Source: Flavobacterium gyeonganense (GTDB taxonomy: Bacteria; Bacteroidota; Bacteroidia; Flavobacteriales; Flavobacteriaceae). Taken from it: a DNA stretch of 64,000 nt. The stretch's first letter is position 1; each line of letters starts with the position of its first letter. The DNA lies in contig NZ_CP121112.1 in assembly GCF_029625295.1 (NCBI RefSeq), forward strand, positions 4,154,001 to 4,218,000, read 5' to 3'. The notes beneath the pieces are model-generated. The model saw only the letters and a list, made by a program, of their open reading frames with translations. It had not been told where the DNA came from and ran no database searches. Positions 54,230-62,387 of this stretch are shown piece by piece. A program made the translations under genes and the position numbers.

Positions 54230-57200
54230 ATGAAATTTAAAGATATATGGTTTTTTATTGCCTTACTATGCAGTACAGCATCGTTTGCGCAAATAACAAT
54301 CAAAGGAACTGTAAAGGATAAAGCCAATGTGCCGATTCCGGGTGTGAATGTAATGGTCAAAGGGACTTCTAACTCAACAGCAACAGATTTTGATGGGAAA
54401 TACTCAATTTCTGTTCCTAATGCAAATACTCAGATTGAATTTTCTTTCATCGGTTTTGCAACTAAACTCGTTCCTGTTGGAGATAAAACTACTTTGGATA
54501 TAACATTAGATGAGTCTAGTCAGGTGTTGGATGAGATTGTAGTAGTAGGATATGCTTCTGTAAAAAAGAGCGATGTAACCAGTTCTATTTCTTCAGTAAA
54601 AGGAAAAGAACTGCAGACAATGACAGTTGGTAACGTAACCGAATCTTTACAGGGTAAAGTAGCTGGTGTTCAGATTACCGGGCAAGGTGGTCCGGGAGCA
54701 CAGCCAAGGGTATTGATTAGAGGTATTTCAACTCTTAATCTTGGTACAGATCCGCTTTATGTAGTCGATGGTATTCCGATGGGAACCAGTATCAACTTTT
54801 TAAGTAATAACGAAATTGAGTCCATGGAGGTTTTAAAAGATGCTTCTGCAAGCGCTATTTACGGCTCTCGTGCCTCAAACGGTGTAATTCTTATTACTAC
54901 GAAAAAAGGTAAATCAGGAAAAACAAGATTTACTTTTGACCTGAGTTCGGGTATGCAGATGATGAACAATCCGTATGATATGGCTGATGCTGAAGGCTAT
55001 GCTAACATTATGAATACGGCTTATAATAATTCGGGATATTCAGATTATTTACCAAATGCTTCTCAGTACAGAGGAAAAACAACAGACTGGTGGGGTGCAG
55101 GAATCAGAAAAAGTTCTCCTGTAACGAATGCTTCTTTAGGAGCTTCGGGAGGTTCAGACAAGCACACGTATGCTGTTAGTTTAAACTATTACAATTCAGA
55201 ATCGATGTATGAAATAGGAGGATGGGAAAGAATCACGATGAGAATCAATAATGATTTTAAATTCTCAGATAAATTCTCCGCAGGAGTTACTTTAAATCCA
55301 CGTTATGAAACCTGGGGAGGTCCTGGAAACTGGGCTGATTTTGTTAAAATTGATCCTATTACGCCAATTTACAAACCGGCAAACCAGTTAACCGGATTAG
55401 AAAATGAATATAGTATCTATGCACGTTCTCCTTCGTATGTATGGAATCCGGTTGCTGCCGTAAAAAGATATGATGATTATACAGATCAGTATAACTTGAA
55501 TACAAACGGATATTTGCAATATACGCCAATAAAAGGTCTTGTGATCCGTACTCAGGCTTCTATAGAAGTGGGTAATAAAGTACAAAGTATATTTAGACCA
55601 GATTTCATCATTGATGCTGCTCACGAAAAAGCAGAAATTAATAGCGTTGAGAGAAGAGCGACAACAAACCATGACTGGACATGGCAGAGTACTGCAACGT
55701 ATTCAAGAACATTTGCTGACAAACACAATGCTTCATTAATGATTGGTAGTACAATGGAAGAGTATAATGGTAATGATGTCTGGGGATATGGAGAAGGCGT
55801 TCCTAATAATTCAGAATCAATGAGAGAAGTAAATGCAGCTACTAAAAACCGTGACAGCGAAGGTAATAGCTGGTCTAGTTCTATAATGTCATACATTTCT
55901 CGTTTTTCTTACAACTATGACAGTAAATATTATTTTACAGGTACTTTCAGACGTGATGGTTCTTCAAAGTTCATGGCAAATAATAAGTGGGCTAATTTCC
56001 CTTCTGCTTCTGCATCATGGAGAATTTCGAATGAAGGTTTTATGGAAAATACTAAAGAAGTAATAAGCGATCTTAGATTAAGAGCAGGTTGGGGTAAAGT
56101 AGGTAATCAGGGACTTCCAGCTTCAGTTTATCAGTCTAATATCGGACAAGGTTATTACGTAATCGGGGGTGAAATGGTAGATACTTCTTACCCATCTTCT
56201 ATGGCAAACAAAGATATCAAATGGGAAACCGTTGAAGATATCAATTTTGGAATTGATTTTAGTTTGTGGCAAAATAAATTTTCAGGTTCATTAGAATACT
56301 ATCAGAAGAAAACAAACGATATGTTATTTAAGAAACAATTTCCAACATACAGTGGTTTTCCGGGATATGCAACAATCTGGACGAACGTAGGTTCTATGCA
56401 GTCAAGCGGTATAGATTTATTGCTTTCGTATAAAAATAAAAAAGGAGATTTCTCCTATGGTGTAGATCTGACTTTTACAACAGTAAATGTAGAAATGGTT
56501 TCTTTGTCAGCTGAAGGGGAAAGGCTTTACGGAGCAGGAAACAGAACTTTGACGGTTAAAGGCGATGAACCTGGTTATTTTTACGGGTATGTTGCAGACG
56601 GATTATTTCAGAATCAAACCGAATTGAATGCTCACACAGATGAACACGGAACTAAATTACAGCCTTATGCAAAAGCGGGTGATATTCGCTTCAAAGATTT
56701 GAATGGAGACGGAAAAATAGATGAAAAAGACAGAACTAAAATCGGTTCACCTTGGGCAGATTACAATGTGGGTCTGAATCTGAATTTTGCTTACAAGCAA
56801 TTTGATCTGGTAGCTAATTTTTATTCAAGCATCGGAAATGATATTGTAAACCAAAACATCTCAGATTTGTATAACGGCGCAAGTTTAACAAACAAGGTAG
56901 CCGGTTTAGATCAGATGGCATGGCATGGCGAGGGAACTTCTAATTCTATTCCTCGTTTATCTAAAGATGACAATAACGAAAACTACACTAAGTTCTCTTC
57001 TTTCTATGTAGAAGACGGTTCGTTTGTTCGTATGAAGAACCTTCAGTTAGGCTACACGTTCCAGAATAAATTTGGCTTAGACAAATTGAGGATATCATTG
57101 TCAGGGCAAAATTTATGGACATGGACAAACTATTCTGGTGTTGATCCTGAAGTTGCAGGAGGTGATCCTAAAAAAGATGATGGAGTTAAAGGATCAGGTT

Positions 57201-57262
57201 TTGGCGGATGGAATTATCCGGTTCAGCCAACAATTTTGATGGGTCTTAATGTAGCATTTTAA
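54230..57262 (+). CDS. SusC/RagA-family TonB-dependent transporter (locus 2)
   Basis: A 1010-residue outer-membrane importer with signal peptide (cut near SFAQ) and carboxypeptidase-regulatory domain (ITIKGTVKDKANVPIPGVNV, TDFDGKYSI). The SusC signature EIVVVGYASVKK, the plug (LYVVDGIPMG, YGSRASNGVILITTKKG) and the barrel follow. Within the barrel is the loop GDIRFKDLNGDGKIDEKDRT, a Ca-binding-like segment frequent in SusC proteins. It ends in a C-terminal aromatic strand (LNVAF). It is followed by susD after 11 bases. It is more distantly related to the locus 1 SusC than a duplicate would be, so it likely imports a different glycan. Confidence 0.95.
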   Translation: MKFKDIWFFIALLCSTASFAQITIKGTVKDKANVPIPGVNVMVKGTSNSTATDFDGKYSISVPNANTQIEFSFIGFATKLVPVGDKTTLDITLDESSQVLDEIVVVGYASVKKSDVTSSISSVKGKELQTMTVGNVTESLQGKVAGVQITGQGGPGAQPRVLIRGISTLNLGTDPLYVVDGIPMGTSINFLSNNEIESMEVLKDASASAIYGSRASNGVILITTKKGKSGKTRFTFDLSSGMQMMNNPYDMADAEGYANIMNTAYNNSGYSDYLPNASQYRGKTTDWWGAGIRKSSPVTNASLGASGGSDKHTYAVSLNYYNSESMYEIGGWERITMRINNDFKFSDKFSAGVTLNPRYETWGGPGNWADFVKIDPITPIYKPANQLTGLENEYSIYARSPSYVWNPVAAVKRYDDYTDQYNLNTNGYLQYTPIKGLVIRTQASIEVGNKVQSIFRPDFIIDAAHEKAEINSVERRATTNHDWTWQSTATYSRTFADKHNASLMIGSTMEEYNGNDVWGYGEGVPNNSESMREVNAATKNRDSEGNSWSSSIMSYISRFSYNYDSKYYFTGTFRRDGSSKFMANNKWANFPSASASWRISNEGFMENTKEVISDLRLRAGWGKVGNQGLPASVYQSNIGQGYYVIGGEMVDTSYPSSMANKDIKWETVEDINFGIDFSLWQNKFSGSLEYYQKKTNDMLFKKQFPTYSGFPGYATIWTNVGSMQSSGIDLLLSYKNKKGDFSYGVDLTFTTVNVEMVSLSAEGERLYGAGNRTLTVKGDEPGYFYGYVADGLFQNQTELNAHTDEHGTKLQPYAKAGDIRFKDLNGDGKIDEKDRTKIGSPWADYNVGLNLNFAYKQFDLVANFYSSIGNDIVNQNISDLYNGASLTNKVAGLDQMAWHGEGTSNSIPRLSKDDNNENYTKFSSFYVEDGSFVRMKNLQLGYTFQNKFGLDKLRISLSGQNLWTWTNYSGVDPEVAGGDPKKDDGVKGSGFGGWNYPVQPTILMGLNVAF

Positions 57263-57273
57263 TAATAGAAAAC

Positions 57274-58875
57274 ATGAAAAAAATAATTTTATCAATAATA
57301 GCTTTTTCAATGTTTGCAGTTTCCTGTGATGATTTTATTGAAAAAGAAGAAAGAGGAACACAGACACTTGATAACTATTTTCAGACAGCGCAGGAATGCG
57401 AAAAATATACCAATGAATTAACGCAAAGGTTATTGCTTTCTAAAGACTGGTTCACATTGCTTGCACCAAGAATTACAAATGAAATGGCAACAGATGATGC
57501 CTGGATGGGTAATACAGGTCAGGATAATTCAGCTCACAGGCCTTGTTCGCAATATATCGTTACTCCTGATAATATGGGGGATATGAATAGTATTTATACG
57601 GCACATTATTATACAATTCAATCTGCAAATATCGGTTTAGAAAAAATGGCAAACTCACCAATTACTGATGTTCAGAAAAATCAATATATGGGAGAATCCT
57701 TATTTGTTCGTGCATATTGCTACTACGAATTGGTTAATCTTTTTGGAGCAGTTCCTTTATATACAAAATCTTTGGGGACATCTGATTTAAAATTAGAGAG
57801 AAGCCCTGCTACAGAGGTATATGCTCAAATAGAAGCTGACTTAAAAGAGTCTGCTGCCAAGTTAGAAGGAATTACGGTAAACAGAAACGGAAGAATAAAC
57901 AAATGGGCTGCTTATGCTTTGTTGGCACGTGTTTCTTTATTTCAGGAAAAGTGGGCTGATGCAAAATTATATTCAAACAAAGTAATTACAGAGGGACCAT
58001 ACTCGTTAGAAGAAAATTTCCTGGATATCTGGAATGTAAACAATCATAACGGTAAAGAATCTATTTTAGAAGCGCAGTCTTCTTCTATTCAAAATGAAGC
58101 TTTAGGATCTATGCTCCCAACTTTATCAGGGGCAAGGGGAGAAGATAAGAAAAACTTTCCTAGTAATGATGCCAAAGATGTTATTGACGGATGGGGATGG
58201 TGTATGCCAACCAGTGATTTAGAGAATGCTTATCTTTCTGAAAATGATGAAATCCGCCGCAGAAGCACTATTACCAAATGGGGAGAAGCTGCTTACGGAG
58301 ATGAGGTTTTAAACCCCACTCACAAATTCAGTTTAAATGATAATAAATCAGGACGTATCTGCCGTAAATATTACATTCCAGTCGCTACACGTCGTACTTT
58401 GGATAAAAAAGACGGACATTTACCTTTAAATATTCCGTTGATTCGTCTTGCTGAAATGTACCTGACAAGAGCAGAGGCAAACTATCACACAGGCGGAGAT
58501 GCTTTGGCAGATATTAATATCATCAGGGATCGTGTTGATTTGGAGCCTAAAACAGGAATTTCAGGACCAACGCTTTTAAAACAAATCTACAAAGAGCGTC
58601 GTTTGGAATTAGCTTTTGAAGGATTGCGTTTATTCGACATCCGTCGTGAAAAAGATCCAACAACAGGAAAACGTGTTATTGAAACTTTGATGGGTCCAAA
58701 CGGTACTTTCGTTAAATACAACTTAAGTTCTACAGATCCTTACGAGACTACAAATACAAGAGAAGCACAGGATAAAGGAATCAATTTTGATCCTGCAAAA
58801 CACTTGCTTTGGCCAATACCACAAATCGAGAGAGATTTAAGTAATGGTGTAATCACTCAAAACCCTAATTATTAA
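57274..58875 (+). CDS. SusD/RagB-family glycan-binding lipoprotein (locus 2)
   Basis: This 533-residue lipoprotein has its lipobox at FAVSCDD (Cys at about residue 18). The SusD features are SLFVRAYCYYELVNLFGAVPLY, NKWAAYALLARVSLFQEKW, PLIRLAEMYLTRAEANYHTGG, ERRLELAFEGLRLFDIRRE and HLLWPIPQIE near the C-terminus. It forms the lid of the adjacent SusC and binds the polysaccharide. The GH30 gene starts one base after its stop codon, so the two are translationally close. Length is usual for the longer SusD class. Confidence 0.94.
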   Translation: MKKIILSIIAFSMFAVSCDDFIEKEERGTQTLDNYFQTAQECEKYTNELTQRLLLSKDWFTLLAPRITNEMATDDAWMGNTGQDNSAHRPCSQYIVTPDNMGDMNSIYTAHYYTIQSANIGLEKMANSPITDVQKNQYMGESLFVRAYCYYELVNLFGAVPLYTKSLGTSDLKLERSPATEVYAQIEADLKESAAKLEGITVNRNGRINKWAAYALLARVSLFQEKWADAKLYSNKVITEGPYSLEENFLDIWNVNNHNGKESILEAQSSSIQNEALGSMLPTLSGARGEDKKNFPSNDAKDVIDGWGWCMPTSDLENAYLSENDEIRRRSTITKWGEAAYGDEVLNPTHKFSLNDNKSGRICRKYYIPVATRRTLDKKDGHLPLNIPLIRLAEMYLTRAEANYHTGGDALADINIIRDRVDLEPKTGISGPTLLKQIYKERRLELAFEGLRLFDIRREKDPTTGKRVIETLMGPNGTFVKYNLSSTDPYETTNTREAQDKGINFDPAKHLLWPIPQIERDLSNGVITQNPNY

Positions 58876-58876
58876 G

Positions 58877-60514
58877 ATGACATTATATAAAAATAATAAA
58901 GTAAGTCTGCTGTGTGCAGGCTTGCTTTTCGCCAGCTCTTTTTTAGTAAGCTGTGATTCTGATAAAAATGAAAATGCTGATTCTGATAATGCTGTTTCAG
59001 AATTGAAAGTAAATCTGGATGCTAATCTTCAGACCATGGAAAGTTTTGGTGCTTCTGATGCCTGGCAGTGTAATTTTATTGGAAAAAACTGGCCTTCTGA
59101 TAAAAAAAATCAAATGGCAGATTTGCTTTTCAGCAGAGATGTTGATGCTGAAGGAAATCCAAAAGGTATTGGTTTATCATTATGGCGTTTTAACCTTGGG
59201 TCAGGAAGTACTGAACAGGGTGATGCCAGTGATATTGGTGACGAATGGAGACGTACAGAATGTTTTACTAAAGACGGAGTAAACTATGATATGACTAAGC
59301 AGGCCGGTCAGGTTTGGTTCATGAAAGCGGCAAGAGAACGTGGAGTAGATAAATTACTGGCATTTTCAAACAGTGCTCCGGTTTATTTGACTCAAAACGG
59401 AAAAGCGCATGCGAGTATCAAAGAATTTTACAATCTGAAAGAAGGGAAAATGCCGGAATTGGCTGATTTCTGGGTAACTTCATTAGATAAATTAAAATCA
59501 GAGCACGGACTGACAATCGATTATGTAAGTCCTTTCAACGAGCCGCAATACGAATGGGATGGTTCAGGACAGGAAGGTTCTCCGGCCACCAATACGAATA
59601 TTTACAATTTTGTAAATGTCTTATCGCCAAAATTACAGTCAAAAGGACTGAATTCTCAGATTGTGGTTGGAGAAGGAGGATCGTATGAACCTTTGTATAA
59701 AACAATTGTAGGAAAAGAAAACAGATCGAACCAGATTGACTACTTCTTTGCTTCTAATTCATCTAAAAATATTGCAGGTTTAAGCAATGTTAAGAAAACC
59801 ATTTCTGCACATAGTTACTGGCAGGCATGGCCTTTGAGAGAGCTTGTAAATTCAAGGGAATTGGCTGCTGCAAGAGCGCAGTCTATTGGAGGATTGAGTC
59901 TTTGGTCATCAGAGTATTGCGTATTAGAAAGCCCTGGAACAGCTGAACTTCCGGGTGGTGCAGGTCCTGGAAGAGATTTAGGAATTTCTCTGGCACTTTG
60001 GACAGCGCGTATTATCAGTACTGATATTGCTGTTGGAGGTGTTACTTCATGGCAATGGTGGACAGCGATTAGCCGCGGAGACTATAAAGACGGATTAATT
60101 CATGTTGATAATGGCTCAAGTAATGGTGCCGGAGATGCTAACTATTGTAAAAATGACGGATTTATCAGGGATTCAAAAACACTTTGGGCTTTAGGAAACT
60201 TTTCTTTCTTCGTAAAACCGGGAATGGTAAGGGTTCAGGTTCCAAGTGTTGATAGCGCAAAAGCTGTAAACGATGTGATGGTGACGGCCTACAAAGATGT
60301 TGCCGCTAAAAAACTGGTAATCGTTGCGGTAAACATCAGCAAAGCCGCAAAAACATACAAATTCAACCTTAGCGGTGGTGCTTTAACAGATAATAAACTG
60401 ACACCTTATACCACTTCTGAAACATTAAGCCTGAAAAAAGGTGCGTCTGTTGATGCTACGAATTTAGAAATTCCGGCAAGATCAGTTGTAACGTATGTTG
60501 GGATATACAAGTAA
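58877..60514 (+). CDS. GH30-family glycoside hydrolase, lipoprotein form (paralogue 1)
   Basis: The 545-residue enzyme has a lipoprotein signal ending SFLVSCDSD (Cys at about residue 26), so it should be anchored at the cell surface or outer membrane. The GH30 barrel shows the acid/base segment SPFNEPQYEW (about residues 216-225) and the nucleophile region WSSEYCVLE (about 347-355), plus TSWQWWTAI. The C-terminal beta-structure ends in IPARSVVTYVG. GH30 includes glucanases, xylanases, galactanases and fucosidases; the subfamily is not certain, and a beta-1,6-galactanase-like role is only suggested by the neighbouring GH2. It is the last gene before a repeat element. Confidence 0.88.
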   Translation: MTLYKNNKVSLLCAGLLFASSFLVSCDSDKNENADSDNAVSELKVNLDANLQTMESFGASDAWQCNFIGKNWPSDKKNQMADLLFSRDVDAEGNPKGIGLSLWRFNLGSGSTEQGDASDIGDEWRRTECFTKDGVNYDMTKQAGQVWFMKAARERGVDKLLAFSNSAPVYLTQNGKAHASIKEFYNLKEGKMPELADFWVTSLDKLKSEHGLTIDYVSPFNEPQYEWDGSGQEGSPATNTNIYNFVNVLSPKLQSKGLNSQIVVGEGGSYEPLYKTIVGKENRSNQIDYFFASNSSKNIAGLSNVKKTISAHSYWQAWPLRELVNSRELAAARAQSIGGLSLWSSEYCVLESPGTAELPGGAGPGRDLGISLALWTARIISTDIAVGGVTSWQWWTAISRGDYKDGLIHVDNGSSNGAGDANYCKNDGFIRDSKTLWALGNFSFFVKPGMVRVQVPSVDSAKAVNDVMVTAYKDVAAKKLVIVAVNISKAAKTYKFNLSGGALTDNKLTPYTTSETLSLKKGASVDATNLEIPARSVVTYVGIYK

Positions 60515-60554
60515 GGATACAAAGAGATAAAGTTTCAAAGGCTTTACCACAATA

Positions 60555-60686
60555 TTGTCATTTCGACGTAAGGAGAAATCGCACTCGTTAATCGACAAAG
60601 ATTGGCGAAATACTTTGCGGAATTTCTAGTGAGATTTTGCTTCGTCTGTTCGCTATCGCTTGAGTCTCGTTCCTCGGAATGACAAA
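60555..60686. mobile_element. MITE-like palindromic element, about 132 bp
   Basis: The sequence starts TTGTCATTTCGACG and ends with the near-complement CCTCGGAATGACAA. This gives imperfect terminal inverted repeats of about 14 bp around a GC-richer, non-coding core with internal pairing such as GGAGAAATC. It sits between the two GH30 genes. The TTGTCATTTCGA...TCGGAATGACAA pattern is familiar as a dispersed flavobacterial element; copy number is not testable here. No open reading frame lies inside. Confidence 0.55.
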
Positions 60687-60721
60687 CTAGACGATAAAGT
60701 CAATTAGAAAACAAAAAATAA

Positions 60722-62308
60722 ATGAGAAAGGTATATATCTCGCTTTTATTGGTAATGAGTTCGCTGTCGTATGGACAGCGAACCATCACTATCAGCACAG
60801 ATAATGTAGTCCAGACCATGGATGGATTTGGAGGTTCGGATGCATGGAGAGCGCAATTCGTGGGTAAAAACTGGCCTGAACAAAAAAAGAATGCGATTGC
60901 AGATTTGTTATTCAGCAAAGAAATTGATGCAGAAGGAAACCCAAAAGGAATCGGGCTTTCGATCTGGCGTTTTAATCTAGGGGCAGGAAGTACGGAACAA
61001 GGCGAAAACAGTAAAGTTTCTGACGAATGGAGAAGAAGCGAATGTTTTCTGAATGCCGATGGAACCTATGATTTTTCTAAGCAGGAAGGACAGAGATGGT
61101 TTCTTCAGGCAGCCAAAAAAAGAGGAGTTGAAAAATTCCTGATTTTCACCAACAGTCCGCCGGTTTATATGACGCATAATGGATTATCTTTTTCTTCCAG
61201 AAAGAATAAACTGAATCTAAAAGATGGTGCAATTCCAAAATTTGCCGATTTTTTAGTTCAAAGTATTCAGGGACTGGAGAAAAATGAAGGAATAAAATTC
61301 GATTATGTCAGCCCATTAAATGAACCTCAGTGGGAGTGGATGCCCAAAAGCGGTGACACCAATAGTCAGGAAGGTACTCCGGCTACAAATCAGGAGATAT
61401 ACGAGGTAACCAAAGCGCTTTCTGAAAAACTCAAAGCAAAAAAAATGAGTACAGAAATTGTAGTTGCCGAAGCAGCACAAATCGATTATTTGTATGGAAA
61501 TGTAAATGCAGAAAATCGCGACAATCAGATTGATTATTTCTTTGGAAAAACAAAAACAAATATTTCTAAATTACCGAATGTTAAAAATGTTATTTTAGGC
61601 CACAGTTATTTTACAACCTGGCCGGTTGAAAAACAGGTTTTAAGCAGAAAATTGATTGCTGCAGAAATAAAACAGAAACCAGGATTAAAATACTGGCAGT
61701 CTGAATACTGCATTTTAGAAAATCCGGGAGAAACTGAAATTCCGGGTGGTTCAGGCGGAGGAAGGGATTTAGGAATGCAGACCGCTTTGTTCGTAGCGAG
61801 ATTAATTCATAATGATATTGCGGTTGCCAATGCAGCTTCATGGCAATGGTGGACCTCTATTACGCGTGTAGATTACAAAGATGGTTTAATCTATCTTGAT
61901 GATGGAAAAACTAACGGAGGAACAGCACCTGATTATGTTCGTAATGATGGTGAATTTCACGATTCAAAACTGCTTTGGGCTTTAGGGAATTACTCTTTGT
62001 TTGTACGTCCCGGAATGCTAAGGATTGATGTTCCCAATCAAAATGAACAGGATGCCGCAAATGATGTAATGCTAACGGCTTACAAAGATGTTCAGAACAA
62101 AAAACTGATTGTAGTAGCAGTAAATTGCGGAAAAGAAGCGCAGCAATACAAATTTGATTTATCAAAAGGAGTTGTAAAAAATAACGAATTTACTCCTTAC
62201 ACCACTTCTGAAACCTCTAATTTAAAAAGAGGAACAGTTCAGAAAACAGATAACCTGGAAATTCCGGCAAGGTCTGTAGTAACGTTTGTGGGAGAATTAC
62301 AATATTAA
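60722..62308 (+). CDS. GH30-family glycoside hydrolase, soluble form (paralogue 2)
   Basis: This 528-residue paralogue of the preceding gene has an SPI-type signal peptide (MRKVYISLLLVMSSLSYGQ) rather than a lipobox, so it should be periplasmic or secreted. It aligns throughout with paralogue 1: GGSDAWRAQFVGKNWP, the acid/base segment SPLNEPQWEW and the nucleophile WQSEYCILE. The acid/base region carries a few extra residues (MPKSGDTNSQEG). The pair suggests surface cutting by one enzyme and periplasmic trimming by the other. The MITE-like element lies between them. Confidence 0.88.
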   Translation: MRKVYISLLLVMSSLSYGQRTITISTDNVVQTMDGFGGSDAWRAQFVGKNWPEQKKNAIADLLFSKEIDAEGNPKGIGLSIWRFNLGAGSTEQGENSKVSDEWRRSECFLNADGTYDFSKQEGQRWFLQAAKKRGVEKFLIFTNSPPVYMTHNGLSFSSRKNKLNLKDGAIPKFADFLVQSIQGLEKNEGIKFDYVSPLNEPQWEWMPKSGDTNSQEGTPATNQEIYEVTKALSEKLKAKKMSTEIVVAEAAQIDYLYGNVNAENRDNQIDYFFGKTKTNISKLPNVKNVILGHSYFTTWPVEKQVLSRKLIAAEIKQKPGLKYWQSEYCILENPGETEIPGGSGGGRDLGMQTALFVARLIHNDIAVANAASWQWWTSITRVDYKDGLIYLDDGKTNGGTAPDYVRNDGEFHDSKLLWALGNYSLFVRPGMLRIDVPNQNEQDAANDVMLTAYKDVQNKKLIVVAVNCGKEAQQYKFDLSKGVVKNNEFTPYTTSETSNLKRGTVQKTDNLEIPARSVVTFVGELQY

Positions 62309-62345
62309 ACCTGAAACAAAATTAACTATTAATAAACTAAAGAAG

Positions 62346-62386
62346 CTTAGAAACTTAGAATCTCAGCATCTTAGAACCTTTAGAAA
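62346..62386. repeat. Short 8-bp-period tandem repeat next to the GH2 start
   Basis: CTTAGAAN repeats with an 8-bp period (62346, 62354, a degenerate copy at 62362, 62370 and a lengthened copy at 62378), ending directly before the GH2 ATG at 62388. It is too regular for chance. Confidence 0.6.
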
Positions 62387-62387
62387 C

